In this document: piece by piece, positions 1-8,400 of the stretch
Numbering within the stretch: the stretch's first letter is position 1
How the letters are laid out: every line of letters begins with the position of its first letter
Assembly (NCBI GenBank): GCA_002390045.1
Contig: DGSB01000008.1
Coordinates: 5,653-25,691, forward strand
DNA: 20,039 nucleotides
Direction: 5' to 3'
Source: Fibrobacter sp. UBA4373
GTDB lineage: Bacteria > Fibrobacterota > Fibrobacteria > Fibrobacterales > Fibrobacteraceae
The notes under the pieces: model-generated
What the model saw: only the letters and a program-made list of their open reading frames with translations
Databases searched by the model: none
Told to the model about the DNA's origin: nothing
Translations under genes and position numbers: made by a program

Positions 1-278
1 AGTTCAAGCCTATCATCCATCGAATCCGGAACATCCTTTAACGAATGCACCGCAATATCGATTTTCTTTTCCATCAAGGCTTCTTCAATTTCTTTGACAA
101 AAACGCCTTGACCGCCAAACGAAACCAGAGAACGCACATGGTCCTTATCGCCGCTCGTCTTGATAATGCAAATTTCAACGGACAGCTCCGGATTTGCCTT
201 TTGTATCAATTCCCGGGTCAAATTGGCTTGGGCGAGCGCCAAAGCGCTTCCCCGCGTACCGATTTTAATCGTTCCCAT
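1..278 (-). CDS. hemC: Hydroxymethylbilane synthase (porphobilinogen deaminase), N-terminal part
   Basis: The enzyme joins four porphobilinogen molecules into hydroxymethylbilane in the cytoplasmic tetrapyrrole pathway. Only the first 92 codons lie in the window; the gene continues past position 1. The reading starts MGTIKIGTRGSALALAQANL, the family's N-terminal signature, and later shows GGQGVFVKEIEEAL and AVHSLKDVP, which belong to the first substrate-binding domain. The cysteine that carries the dipyrromethane cofactor lies outside the window. The start is the ATG at 278, eight bases after the hemA stop, with GAGAGG just upstream. This fits co-transcription and probably coupled translation with hemA. 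The identification is firm; completeness cannot be judged. Confidence 0.95.
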   Translation of the reverse strand, partial: MGTIKIGTRGSALALAQANLTRELIQKANPELSVEICIIKTSGDKDHVRSLVSFGGQGVFVKEIEEALMEKKIDIAVHSLKDVPDSMDDRLE

Positions 279-286
279 GCAGCCTC

Positions 287-1558
287 TCATTCGTCATTTT
301 TCAAATCAAAAAGTTTTTCTAGAATCAGCCGGCTTTCCAAGCCCATGCCCGCGGCCCCCAAACGTTTGAGTTCCGCTGACGGCTTATGCAAAAGTTTCGC
401 AATCAGTTCATCGTTGTAACGGCGGATATGTTCAAATTCTTCCGGCGTCACGCGATGTTCCCACTTCTGGAGCAATTCCTGTCCAATCGTTTCATGGTGC
501 TTGCGCAGCGAAAGCATCAACGGGATCACGCCGAGAGTCGCGTACCATTCCGCAAATTCATCAACGGCATCCCCGATGATTTCACGGGCCCGCTCCGCAG
601 AGTGGCGTCTCTTGTTGCGGTTATCTTCCACAACACGGCTCAAGTCGTCAATGCTAAAAAGGGACACATTCGGCAGGTTCTCTACCGCAGGATCGATATT
701 TCGCGGAGCGCCAATGTCGATATACACCGTTTTCCCTGTACGGTTCAGCTGACGCACCATTTCCTCGGTCACCAGATATTCGGGAGAAGAGGCGGCAGCG
801 ATGAGCAGATCCACTTCTTTTAAATGGGCCTGCATTTCATAAAGGTCGTAGGCTTCCCCGCCAAACCTCGCCGCGAAATTCTGCGCTTTCGCAAGGGTAC
901 GGTTAAAAAAGCGGAATTTCGTCACGCGTTCCGCCGAAAGCTCCACCGACGCAATATTCCCCATATCGCCCAAGCCGAGAATTCCCACGCAAAGAGGCGA
1001 AAGATTTTCGAATTCGCGCAAGGCAAGCTGCACCGCCGCAAACGGAATCGAAACGGTTCCTTCGCCGATCGCCGTATCTTCACGGACTTTTTTGCCCAAA
1101 GTCAGTGCCGACTGGAACAGATGGCTCAAAAAGAATCCGACTGACCCCGCCTTTTGCGAAAGCTGGAACGCTTCCTTGACCTGGCCCATAATCTGGTTTT
1201 CCCCCAGGACAAGGCTGTCAAGAGAGGATACCACCGTATAAAGATGGGAAATCGCCTCGGTATGGGTCAAATAGAAGCAGTGCGGAACCAGTTCCGCCGC
1301 ATCCATATGGGCAAATTCAGCCCACCAGTTGACGAGCGTATTGCGTAAAGCTTCCGGATAGAGCGTCGCCGCATAGATTTCTGTCCGGTTACATGTCGAA
1401 AGAATGACCACTTCCGAAAGTCCGGGCAGATTTCGAAGACTAGCGAGGCCTTTTTCGAGCAAATTACCGGAAAACCCAAGCCGATCGCGCAAAGCGACCG
1501 GACACGTCTTATGACTTGCGCCGAGAACGACGCAATGCGTATTTTCTTTATTTTTCAT
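287..1558 (-). CDS. hemA: Glutamyl-tRNA reductase
   Basis: This is the NADPH-dependent reductase that turns glutamyl-tRNA(Glu) into glutamate-1-semialdehyde, the first committed step of C5 tetrapyrrole synthesis. The protein has about 423 residues, usual for the family. Visible motifs are LSTCNRTEIYA near residue 56 with the nucleophilic cysteine, LGENQIMGQVKEAF near 118-131, and the Rossmann loop GLGDMG near 195-200. A helical dimerisation region follows near the C-terminus. An in-frame GTG lies one codon upstream at 1561. I prefer the ATG at 1558 because GGAAAA is then at a more usual distance. The gene leads into hemC eight bases after its stop and diverges from the gene at 1658. Confidence 0.97.
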   Translation of the reverse strand: MKNKENTHCVVLGASHKTCPVALRDRLGFSGNLLEKGLASLRNLPGLSEVVILSTCNRTEIYAATLYPEALRNTLVNWWAEFAHMDAAELVPHCFYLTHTEAISHLYTVVSSLDSLVLGENQIMGQVKEAFQLSQKAGSVGFFLSHLFQSALTLGKKVREDTAIGEGTVSIPFAAVQLALREFENLSPLCVGILGLGDMGNIASVELSAERVTKFRFFNRTLAKAQNFAARFGGEAYDLYEMQAHLKEVDLLIAAASSPEYLVTEEMVRQLNRTGKTVYIDIGAPRNIDPAVENLPNVSLFSIDDLSRVVEDNRNKRRHSAERAREIIGDAVDEFAEWYATLGVIPLMLSLRKHHETIGQELLQKWEHRVTPEEFEHIRRYNDELIAKLLHKPSAELKRLGAAGMGLESRLILEKLFDLKNDE

Positions 1559-1622
1559 CACTTTTTTCCAATATGTAAGCTAGAAAAATTTCGGGAACTC
1601 ACCTCTCAAAAAAAGGATTATA

Positions 1623-1630
1623 TATATTTG
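1623..1630 (+). promoter_or_regulatory. Candidate -10 box TATATTTG upstream of the 1658 gene
   Basis: TATATTTG matches the TAnnTTTG -10 consensus known from Bacteroidetes. Transcription would start near 1636, giving a short leader that contains the TTGGAG ribosome binding site at 1645-1650. No convincing -35 element is visible. The call rests on one motif and its position in the hemA/1658 divergent gap. Confidence 0.4.
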
Positions 1631-1657
1631 AGGCAGACTATTTATTGGAGTAAACGA

Positions 1658-2743
1658 ATGAAGTCTACGTTATTCGCGATTATCGGCATGTTCGCAGCGA
1701 CCGCTTTTGCTGCCGATAGCTATACCATTGATAAATTCTCCGGCGATGAAGTCGGCACACCAGACCAGTATATCGACGCTGAATTTGGCGGCTCCCTGAA
1801 AATTTCCGCAACCGGTTCGGTAGAAAACGTTCAGAGCGGGCGTTTCTACGTGCGTCAAAAGTTCGAAGATCCATTCGGCGAAGCTCCGACAACCTACCAG
1901 CTTTACGAAGGCAGAGAAGGTTCTGACAAGGCAAACCTTTCTGAATTCTCCCTTCCGGACGGCATCGCTTACGGTTTCGTCGTCAAGGCAAAAGCCTATG
2001 CAAGCGAAGATGCAGATGCCAATAGCGACATCGAAAAGGTCTACTTCGACGGCAAGTCCGTATTCGCAGAAGGCGTTTCTGAAATGTACGTGCACCGCGG
2101 AGTCAAAACGATCGCCCTCGTTTCCGCAAATGCAGAATCTTCTTCCAGCAGTGCCGACGATTCTTATGCAGAAGAAGACACCTATGCAGCCGCAGCGCCA
2201 GAAAGCTCCTCTTCCGCAGCGTCTGACGAATACGAATACTGCGACGACAACGATCCGGATTGCGAAGAAGAAGACGATTACAATTATGATGTCCAAGGCG
2301 ACGTAGGCGCAACCGCTAGCCGTGCAAACGACGAAGATTATGCGTCGTCTGCCGCAGCCAACGATGTGACGGATCGCTTCGGTATTGCTGACGAAGTTCG
2401 CAAGTGGAGCGCATGGGGTCTTGTCGGCGTTGCTGCAGCCGGTATCGGTATCGGCATCTACGACCAGATGAAGTATAGCGATGCCAAGTCCGCATACGAC
2501 GGCGTGAATGACGTCATCGATTCTCACAAGGCAAACATCGAAAGCGCTTGCGGTGGAGACAAATCTTGCTACGAAGCTACCCTCTGGTACGAAAAACAGG
2601 ACAACACTTCGGAAATCAGCAAGTTGGAATCCCGCAACAAGAAGAACAAGGACACGATGAATTCCTATTCGACCGCTCGTAACATCTGGTTCGGTGTTGC
2701 AGCCGCTTCGATCGCGGGTTCCATCGTTCTCTTTACATGGTAA
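1658..2743 (+). CDS. Secreted or envelope protein with acidic Ser-rich linker and two membrane segments
   Basis: I do not recognise a named family. The 361-residue product begins with a clear signal peptide (MKSTLFAIIGMFAATAFA, cleaved near residue 18). A probably beta-rich region follows to about residue 155. Residues 159-235 form a low-complexity linker rich in Ser, Asp, Glu and Ala, with an SSSSS run typical of Fibrobacter surface proteins. Two hydrophobic segments near 251-268 and 343-360 flank a charged helical stretch containing two cysteines (C297, C304). The layout suggests a periplasmic or surface domain tethered to a membrane. TTGGAG lies seven bases before the ATG at 1658, which fixes the start; upstream in-frame codons add no signal-like sequence. 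The stop overlaps the start of folB, an unlikely functional partner. Confidence 0.85.
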   Translation: MKSTLFAIIGMFAATAFAADSYTIDKFSGDEVGTPDQYIDAEFGGSLKISATGSVENVQSGRFYVRQKFEDPFGEAPTTYQLYEGREGSDKANLSEFSLPDGIAYGFVVKAKAYASEDADANSDIEKVYFDGKSVFAEGVSEMYVHRGVKTIALVSANAESSSSSADDSYAEEDTYAAAAPESSSSAASDEYEYCDDNDPDCEEEDDYNYDVQGDVGATASRANDEDYASSAAANDVTDRFGIADEVRKWSAWGLVGVAAAGIGIGIYDQMKYSDAKSAYDGVNDVIDSHKANIESACGGDKSCYEATLWYEKQDNTSEISKLESRNKKNKDTMNSYSTARNIWFGVAAASIAGSIVLFTW

Positions 2744-3111
2744 TGAAGACCGGTAAAATTACGGTTCAAGATTTGGGCTTTGAGACGATTCTCGGAGCCC
2801 TTTCTTTTGAACGCGTCACCCCTCAACCGGTATCGCTCAGTTTTTCCCTCTGGCTAGATTTCGAACCGATCGCAAAGTCTGACGATTTGAACGATACTGT
2901 CGATTATGCGGAGCTTTCCAACGAATTGGTAAAGTTTATCCAGGATTCCCAATTTCAACTTGTGGAAACATTGGTTTACCGTTCGGCTGAAAAAATCCTG
3001 CAAAAATCCCCGAAAATTTCCGCAGCCTGGGTCCGCATTCAAAAAACGGAAGCCATTCCGGGAGCCAAAGGATCCATTGCAGAAATTAAGCTCGAACGAT
3101 CAGCAGTTTAA
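2737..3111 (+). CDS. folB: Dihydroneopterin aldolase
   Basis: FolB cleaves 7,8-dihydroneopterin to 6-hydroxymethyl-dihydropterin in folate synthesis. The 124-residue length fits the small aldolases. Family marks are the early GALSFERVTPQ (Glu25 region), the DTVDYAEL stretch near residues 53-60, FQLVETLVYRSAEKIL near 73-88 (the usual LxE..A segment) and a lysine near 103 in VRIQKTEA, where the catalytic lysine is expected. The ATG at 2737 overlaps the upstream stop. A second ATG at 2743 forms a TAATG stop-start overlap and may be the true start. No ribosome binding site is visible, so re-initiation after the upstream gene is likely. The last 12 bp overlap the 3' end of comM on the other strand. 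Confidence 0.88.
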   Translation: MVMKTGKITVQDLGFETILGALSFERVTPQPVSLSFSLWLDFEPIAKSDDLNDTVDYAELSNELVKFIQDSQFQLVETLVYRSAEKILQKSPKISAAWVRIQKTEAIPGAKGSIAEIKLERSAV

Positions 3112-4668
3112 TCCAGAAAAAGCTCTATACCTTAAAGCTTCCGCGATGTCCGAACATTCGACGGGAGCCTTTTTTGCAGACTCCGCTTTGGATCCGTATG
3201 CAGAGGCTCGCAAGTCCGCGATAGTGCGGGCGACCTTCAGCATGCGGTAATAGCCTCTAGCGCTCAACTGCATTTTATCGGCAGCGGCTACGGCAAAGCG
3301 TTCCGTCGAAGCGCTCATTTCGCAAAATTCCTTGGTTTCATCGCTTGTCATTTCGGAATTGGTACGGCAACGGCTCCTTTCAAAGCGGTGCATTTGCAAA
3401 GCTCTAGCCGCCATCACTCTTTGGCGGATATCCGCAGAAGACTCCCCTGCCGGTTTCTGCATCAAGTTTTGTGGATCCATCGAAGGAACCGCCATTTGAA
3501 TATCAATCCGATCGAGTAACGGTCCCGAAAGACGCTGCCGATACCTCCGAATGGAATCCGGCAAACAAGAACATTCCCTTTTCGGATCCATCGAATATCC
3601 ACAAGGGCAAGGATTCATGGCTGCGCCCATCATAAAGCGGGCTGGCCACGTTACCGTACCACAGGCCCGGCTAATCCGAATGATCCCTTCTTCCATCGGT
3701 TCGCGGAGAGCTTCCAAAACATTGCGGTTAAATTCCGGAAGTTCATCCAAAAAAAGAACCCCATTATGAGCAAGACTCGCTTCTCCGGGCCTTAAACGCT
3801 GGCCTCCGCCCACAAGCGAAACCATCGACGACGAATGATGCGGGGATCGGAACGGCCGCCTACTCCAAAAGGATTCCGTTTTGTCTTCTCCAAGAACATG
3901 CAGCGAAGAATAGATCCGAGTACATTCCAAAATTTCTTCATCGGTCATGGGTGGTAAAATGCCCGGGAGACAACGGGCGGAAAACGTTTTCCCAGCCCCG
4001 GGAGAACCGACCAGTAAAAAGTTATGGGCACCCGCAGCTGCAATTTCCAAGGCTCTCTTCACCCCTTCCATTCCCACAACCGAACGGAAATCAGGAACCG
4101 AGGGGTCTACCTTCAAATTTCCATGCGTAATGCCCATCGCCCGCACCGGGCGAACCGTCGATCCCGGCGCAATCGCATGAATGCATTCCGTAAGGGTGGA
4201 GACTCCTATTACAGAAAGGCCTTCTACAAGACTTGCCTCCGCCACATTCTCCTTCGGTACCACCAGCACATCTTCTTTTTTAGAAAGGCTCATCGCCACC
4301 GAAAGGACTCCGTGTACGGCTTTCACCTTTCCATCTAACGAAAGTTCCCCTAAAAAGACAAACTTTTCCGGATTCTCCGCCTGAATTTCTTCGCATGCGA
4401 TCAGCATTCCAATCGCGAGCGGAAGATCCAAAGAAGTCCCCTCCTTCCGCAAATCCGCAGGGGAAAGGTTCACGGTCATGCGACTTCCGGAAGCCGCATA
4501 GCCAGAACTTCGAATACTGGAAACAACGCGTTCCCGAGATTCGCGAACCGCATTATCCGGAAGGCCGACCAGCGTAAAACCGGGAAGCCCCGCCGAAGAA
4601 TCCACTTCTACGTTGACAGGAATCGCCTTGATTCCAAGCAAACAACTGGTACGAATCCTCTGGAACAC
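3100..4668 (-). CDS. comM: YifB/ComM family Mg-chelatase-like AAA+ ATPase
   Basis: ComM-type ATPases act as branch-migration helicases that help integrate incoming DNA during natural transformation. That role is known from Vibrio and related bacteria and is inferred here. The 522-residue protein has the full architecture. An N-terminal Lon-like ChlI domain (GLPGFTLVGLPDNAVRESRER) covers about 1-170. A Mg-chelatase AAA+ core follows, with Walker A GSPGAGKT at 221-228, Walker B VLFLDELPE near 304-312 and the family's NPCPCG at 352-357. A C-terminal ChlI domain comes last. The start is a GTG at 4668 preceded by AAAGAGG at a good distance. It lies 12 bases after the spoVG stop, so the two genes probably form an operon. 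Confidence 0.95.
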   Translation of the reverse strand: MFQRIRTSCLLGIKAIPVNVEVDSSAGLPGFTLVGLPDNAVRESRERVVSSIRSSGYAASGSRMTVNLSPADLRKEGTSLDLPLAIGMLIACEEIQAENPEKFVFLGELSLDGKVKAVHGVLSVAMSLSKKEDVLVVPKENVAEASLVEGLSVIGVSTLTECIHAIAPGSTVRPVRAMGITHGNLKVDPSVPDFRSVVGMEGVKRALEIAAAGAHNFLLVGSPGAGKTFSARCLPGILPPMTDEEILECTRIYSSLHVLGEDKTESFWSRRPFRSPHHSSSMVSLVGGGQRLRPGEASLAHNGVLFLDELPEFNRNVLEALREPMEEGIIRISRACGTVTWPARFMMGAAMNPCPCGYSMDPKRECSCLPDSIRRYRQRLSGPLLDRIDIQMAVPSMDPQNLMQKPAGESSADIRQRVMAARALQMHRFERSRCRTNSEMTSDETKEFCEMSASTERFAVAAADKMQLSARGYYRMLKVARTIADLRASAYGSKAESAKKAPVECSDIAEALRYRAFSGLNC

Positions 4669-4680
4669 GTTGAAACCTCT

Positions 4681-5028
4681 TTATGCGGCAGTCACTTCCT
4701 GATACTTTTCCAAAATGCAGTTTTCAATATGCTCGCGGCATTCCCGCGTAATCGGGTGGAAAATGCTACGGTATTCTTCGCCCTTGTAAAACGGGTCGTT
4801 CGGATAGCCGACAAAAAGTCCATTTTCGCCGTCCATCACACGAAGCTGCGTGAGTTCAAACTGATCGTTCAGAACCACACGGGCAAGCGCCTTGATATGT
4901 CCCATGTTGATTCCTTCCTTGAACGGATACACGCGGACATTGGTAACGACCAGGCAATCAAATTCCGAAACCTTCACCGGTTTTTCCTGCTGATCCTGTT
5001 TGACTTCTGCTGTTTTTACTTTTGGCAT
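4681..5028 (-). CDS. spoVG: SpoVG family protein
   Basis: SpoVG proteins are small regulators that bind nucleic acid in Firmicutes and Borrelia; the role outside sporeformers is not settled. Of 115 residues, about 22-110 align by eye with the family: VTNVRVYPF, an alanine-rich strand (IKALARVVLND), RVMDGENGLFVGYPN, and FHPITRECREHIENCILEKYQE. A charged N-terminal extension of about 20 residues precedes this core. A strong ribosome binding site, AGGAGG, sits seven bases before the ATG at 5028. comM follows after 12 bases, so this gene should be the first of a two-gene unit. Confidence 0.9.
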   Translation of the reverse strand: MPKVKTAEVKQDQQEKPVKVSEFDCLVVTNVRVYPFKEGINMGHIKALARVVLNDQFELTQLRVMDGENGLFVGYPNDPFYKGEEYRSIFHPITRECREHIENCILEKYQEVTAA

Positions 5029-5046
5029 TGTGCCCTCCTATTTTGA

Positions 5047-5062
5047 GTCTCAACATCGAGAC
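5047..5062 (-). other. Small inverted repeat in the spoVG leader
   Basis: GTCTC and GAGAC flank a six-base loop, just upstream of the spoVG ribosome binding site. In the mRNA this could form a short hairpin close to the AGGAGG. It is only five base pairs, so it may be chance. Confidence 0.3.
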
Positions 5063-5088
5063 GCTTTTATTAAGGCAAAATGCGTGCC

Positions 5089-5126
5089 AAAACAAAAACG
5101 GCGATTTCTTAAGGAAATCGCCGTTT
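5089..5126 (-). terminator. Rho-independent terminator after the pilT-pilC-FISUMP operon
   Basis: Two 13-base arms (AAACGGCGATTTC at 5096-5108 and its perfect complement at 5114-5126) form a strong hairpin around a five-base loop. Read on the minus strand it is followed by a T-rich tract (TTTTTGTTTT). It lies 40 bases past the stop of the FISUMP gene at 5166 and separates that operon from spoVG-comM. Confidence 0.85.
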
Positions 5127-5165
5127 CAAACTTTAGACAAATGATTAAACAGTGATTATAATCGA

Positions 5166-6122
5166 TTAATCAGCGTCTTTGACGCAACGAACGCTATGCG
5201 CATAATTATCTGCGAAGTAATCAAAAACCCACGCTTCATCAAACCAGTCATGATAATTATAAAGAGCAACCCTGAACGCGTTACGCTCGGGGGTCAAAGT
5301 TCCTTTTGTCGACGTCCAGAAAAAAGCGGAGAATCCGATGTTTTGGCATTCGGGAACACAGCCCCCCGCAGGAATGGCTCCAAAACCGAAAGGATCGTAT
5401 CCATTACGCTCAATCGTTTTATCATAAGCCTGATAATAAGTCGATTTCCAGCCAACCTTGGATTTTAAAAGGCGTCCGGTCTGCCAGGATTCCACATACC
5501 TCGCGTTAGAATAAGCATACGCCGTAAGTCTGTGAAATTCTTGACTGCTCGGCAAATGCCACCCTTTGGGGCAAACGCCTCGGACCGTATCCTTTGGGGC
5601 GCATTCCTTTGATTCTAGTCCGCACTCCTTGCCGTCTTCGCTAAAAAGAGCCGCAGAATCCATGGCGGCCGCCCACGTATAATAACGTCCGAGCTTTGCA
5701 CAATACTCAACGGAATCTTGATAGCAGAAACTGGTCGGTTTTCCCGATGCCGTTTGCACGTCATAATCAAAATTCAGGTTTTCCGCCATCCAGATTTGAG
5801 TCGAATCCTCGCTTCCGATTGCAACCGTTCTATAGACTTGCCCATCTCTTTCGTCGACAAGTTCCCCATATGAAATATTCGGGTTGTAATATTTTCCAGA
5901 TTCCAAAACAGAATAGGAAGAAGATGAAACGACGTTTACACCAGAACTGGACGAATTTGCATCCGAAGATTCTTCTGACGAGGAAAGGTCTACCTCGGAA
6001 CTAAAAGATGAGGAAGAAACTGAGGTAGACGAGCTTTCCATTTCAGGAGCTTGAGACGTTTCTTCACAAGCAAGGAAGCAGATGGCCGCAAAAGCCATCT
6101 GTCCCAAAATCCACTTTTTCAT
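5166..6122 (-). CDS. FISUMP-domain lipoprotein, third gene of a pilT-pilC operon
   Basis: The 318-residue product carries the Fibrobacter succinogenes major paralogous domain, whose biochemical role is not known to me. It starts with a lipoprotein signal (MKKWILGQMAFAAICFLAC, lipidated cysteine at 19). A Ser-rich spacer spans about 30-70, and the FISUMP domain runs from about 86 to the end. Domain marks are DGQVYRTVAIG, WMAENLNF at 111-118, GRYYTWAAAMD at 145-155, CPKGWHLPS at 184-192, a late FFWTST and the closing SVRCVKD. Its many cysteines suggest disulfides in an exported domain. The ATG at 6122 has AAGGGG five bases upstream. It lies one base after the pilC stop, so translation is likely coupled; an upstream in-frame start would lengthen the product without a signal peptide at its end. 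Context points to an envelope partner of the pilus, but this is inference. Confidence 0.9.
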   Translation of the reverse strand: MKKWILGQMAFAAICFLACEETSQAPEMESSSTSVSSSSFSSEVDLSSSEESSDANSSSSGVNVVSSSSYSVLESGKYYNPNISYGELVDERDGQVYRTVAIGSEDSTQIWMAENLNFDYDVQTASGKPTSFCYQDSVEYCAKLGRYYTWAAAMDSAALFSEDGKECGLESKECAPKDTVRGVCPKGWHLPSSQEFHRLTAYAYSNARYVESWQTGRLLKSKVGWKSTYYQAYDKTIERNGYDPFGFGAIPAGGCVPECQNIGFSAFFWTSTKGTLTPERNAFRVALYNYHDWFDEAWVFDYFADNYAHSVRCVKDAD

Positions 6123-6123
6123 T

Positions 6124-7326
6124 TTACCCCTTAATCGCATCCGACATACTGAACATCGGCATGTACATTGCAATCATGAGGAAGCCGACCGCACCGCCGA
6201 GCACCACCATAATAAGCGGTTCCATCATTGACGTCAAAGCGTCAATAGCAGCATCCACTTCTTCGTCGTAAAAGTCTGCGACCTTCAAAAGCATCGCGCC
6301 GAGCTGACCCGTTTTTTCACCGACGCCGACCATCTGGATGACCATCGCCGGGAAAATCTTCGTTTCCTTCATCGGATCCACAATGCTCTTACCGCCAGCA
6401 AGGCCGACCGCAATCTTCATGATTGCGGCTTCCACCACGGAGTTTCCCGAAGTTTTTGCCGTCACCTGCAAAGCTTCTGTTACCGAAACACCAGCATTCA
6501 AAAGCGTACCAAGAGTACGGCTAAAGCGCGCCACGGCACTCTTGATCTGCAAGTCCCCCACCTTGGGCACTTTCAGCAAGAACTTGTCAAAGGCAAAGTG
6601 CAACTTCGGAACCTTCATAATGACTTTGAACGCAACGATAATCGCGACCACGCCCAAAATCCAGAACGCCGCATAATCGCGGATCATATCCGAAAGGTCC
6701 ATCACGAACTGCGTCGGCCACGGAAGCTCGCCACCGAGTTCCATAAACGAAGCCGCAAAGGTCGGCACCACAAAAGAAAGCATCAAGACCACCACAAGAA
6801 CAGCCACGATTGCGACCATTACCGGGTAAGTCAAAGCCTTTTTCACTTTGCGCACCAAACGTTCATTCGATTCCTGATAATCGGCAAGACGCGAAAGGAT
6901 ACCGTCCAAGATACCGCCCGCTTCACCTGCCGAGACCATGTTGCAATAAAGCTTATCGAAAACCTTCGGATGCTGCGCAAGGGCATCGGCAAGGCTCGAA
7001 CCACCGCTAATCGACATGGTGAGTTTGTGCACAACTTCGCGCATCGCCGGATTTTCCATCTGCTCTTCCAAAATGGTCAAGCACTGGAGCATCGGAAGAC
7101 CTGCGGACGTCATCGAGCTGAACATTCGCGTAAAGCGAGAAACGTCTTTCGACTTAATGCCCGAACCGATATTGATCTTAATTTCAATCGGTTTGCGCTT
7201 GAGGCTTTCCACCACCAAGTGCTTACGGCGAAGCAAGGATTCCGCTTCGTTTTTGTCTTTTGCCTCAATTTCCCCGCTGAACTGGTTTCCTTGAGTATTT
7301 TGCGCCTTATAAAGGAAAACCGGCAT
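6124..7326 (-). CDS. pilC: Type IV pilus inner-membrane platform protein PilC (GspF family)
   Basis: PilC is the polytopic platform that links the cytoplasmic pilus motors to the growing pilin fibre. The 400-residue length is standard. It has an N-terminal cytoplasmic region (MPVFLYKAQNTQG...), then two GspF domains at about 64-187 and 267-390. The repeated motif FTRMFSSMTSAGLPML / FSRTLGTLLNAGVSVTEAL marks the start of each copy. Hydrophobic segments lie near 168-190, 219-238 and 370-390. The ATG at 7326 is three bases after the pilT stop, and its ribosome binding site GGGAG lies inside the end of pilT. The FISUMP lipoprotein gene follows after one base. Confidence 0.95.
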   Translation of the reverse strand: MPVFLYKAQNTQGNQFSGEIEAKDKNEAESLLRRKHLVVESLKRKPIEIKINIGSGIKSKDVSRFTRMFSSMTSAGLPMLQCLTILEEQMENPAMREVVHKLTMSISGGSSLADALAQHPKVFDKLYCNMVSAGEAGGILDGILSRLADYQESNERLVRKVKKALTYPVMVAIVAVLVVVLMLSFVVPTFAASFMELGGELPWPTQFVMDLSDMIRDYAAFWILGVVAIIVAFKVIMKVPKLHFAFDKFLLKVPKVGDLQIKSAVARFSRTLGTLLNAGVSVTEALQVTAKTSGNSVVEAAIMKIAVGLAGGKSIVDPMKETKIFPAMVIQMVGVGEKTGQLGAMLLKVADFYDEEVDAAIDALTSMMEPLIMVVLGGAVGFLMIAMYMPMFSMSDAIKG

Positions 7327-7329
7327 GGA

Positions 7330-8394
7330 TTAAACTCCCATTTGTTCAAGTTCTTTTTCGAGTTGGGTCGGGTCCGGCGACTTGGCGACCGCTTCGAAGT
7401 GTTCAAGCTTACCCTGGCGCACCAGTTCCGCAAGACGCATATTCATCGTATTCATGCCGAACTTTTGACCGATTTCGATCATGGAACCGATCTGATGCGA
7501 CTTGTTGTCTCGGATCAACGCACGGATAGCCGGAGTCACGTTCATCACTTCATAGCACATCACGCGACCGCCGCCGATTTTCGGCAAGAGCATCTGGCAG
7601 ACAACACCCTGAAGCACAAAGGAAAGCTGGGTTCGCACCGTCTGCTGTTCACCCTGCGGGAACGCGTCGACAATACGGTTAATCGTCTGAACCGCGGAGT
7701 TCGTATGGAGCGTCGCGAGAGTCAAGTGACCCGTTTCCGCGATCGTCAAGGCGGCGCGGATCGTTTCGAGGTCACGCATTTCGCCGATGAGCACAATGTC
7801 CGGGTCCTGACGGAGAGCCATTTTCAAAGCCTGTGCAAAGCTCTTCGTATCGTTCCCCACTTCACGCTGGTTCACCATGCAATTCTGGTGCTTGTGCAAG
7901 AATTCGATCGGATCTTCAATCGTCAGAATATGTTCGTGACGTTCCTTGTTGATTTTATCGATCATGGCTGCAAGAGTCGTCGATTTACCCGAACCAGTAG
8001 AACCGGTAACCAGCACAAGTCCCGACGGGCGCGTCGTAAATTCAGCCACAATCGGGGGAAGATCCAAATCCTTGAAGGTTTTAATTTCGAGCGGAATGAT
8101 ACGCAAGGCGAGAGCTACGCAGCCACGCTGCAAATAAGCATTCGCACGGAAACGCGCCAAATTCGTAATACCGAAAGAAAAGTCACATTCCTTGTTCTGT
8201 TCGAAGGACTTCTTCTGAAGTTCATTCATCAAACTATACGTCATGCGCATGGTTTCATCCGGTTTGAGCGCTTCTGTGCCCATCGGAGTCAGCTTACCGG
8301 CCAAGCGGAGCATCGGAGGAATTCCTGCGGTGATATGCAAGTCGGAAGCGCCACGCTTCACCATTTCTGCGAGAAGATCTTGAATATTATACAT
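7330..8394 (-). CDS. pilT: Type IV pilus retraction ATPase PilT
   Basis: PilT is the hexameric cytoplasmic ATPase that powers pilus retraction for twitching and DNA uptake. The 354 residues match the usual length. Motifs seen are Walker A GSTGSGKST at 131-139, an Asp box around ILTIEDPIEF, Walker B with DIVLIGEMRD near 199-208, a His box TGHLTLATLHTNSA near 221-234, and AIRALIRDNK at 289-298. The last corresponds to the AIRNLIRE motif that separates PilT from extension ATPases such as PilB. The ATG at 8394 has no visible ribosome binding site. TATATT lies exactly six bases upstream, which suggests a leaderless transcript. It is the first gene of the pilT-pilC-FISUMP operon. Confidence 0.96.
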   Translation of the reverse strand: MYNIQDLLAEMVKRGASDLHITAGIPPMLRLAGKLTPMGTEALKPDETMRMTYSLMNELQKKSFEQNKECDFSFGITNLARFRANAYLQRGCVALALRIIPLEIKTFKDLDLPPIVAEFTTRPSGLVLVTGSTGSGKSTTLAAMIDKINKERHEHILTIEDPIEFLHKHQNCMVNQREVGNDTKSFAQALKMALRQDPDIVLIGEMRDLETIRAALTIAETGHLTLATLHTNSAVQTINRIVDAFPQGEQQTVRTQLSFVLQGVVCQMLLPKIGGGRVMCYEVMNVTPAIRALIRDNKSHQIGSMIEIGQKFGMNTMNMRLAELVRQGKLEHFEAVAKSPDPTQLEKELEQMGV

Positions 8395-8400
8395 GTTTTG

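Noticed and set aside
1670..2527. A 285-codon minus-strand frame
   Set aside because: It mirrors the signal-peptide protein at 1658. Its Val/Ile/Cys/Arg-rich low complexity comes from the complement of Ser/Asp/Glu codons.
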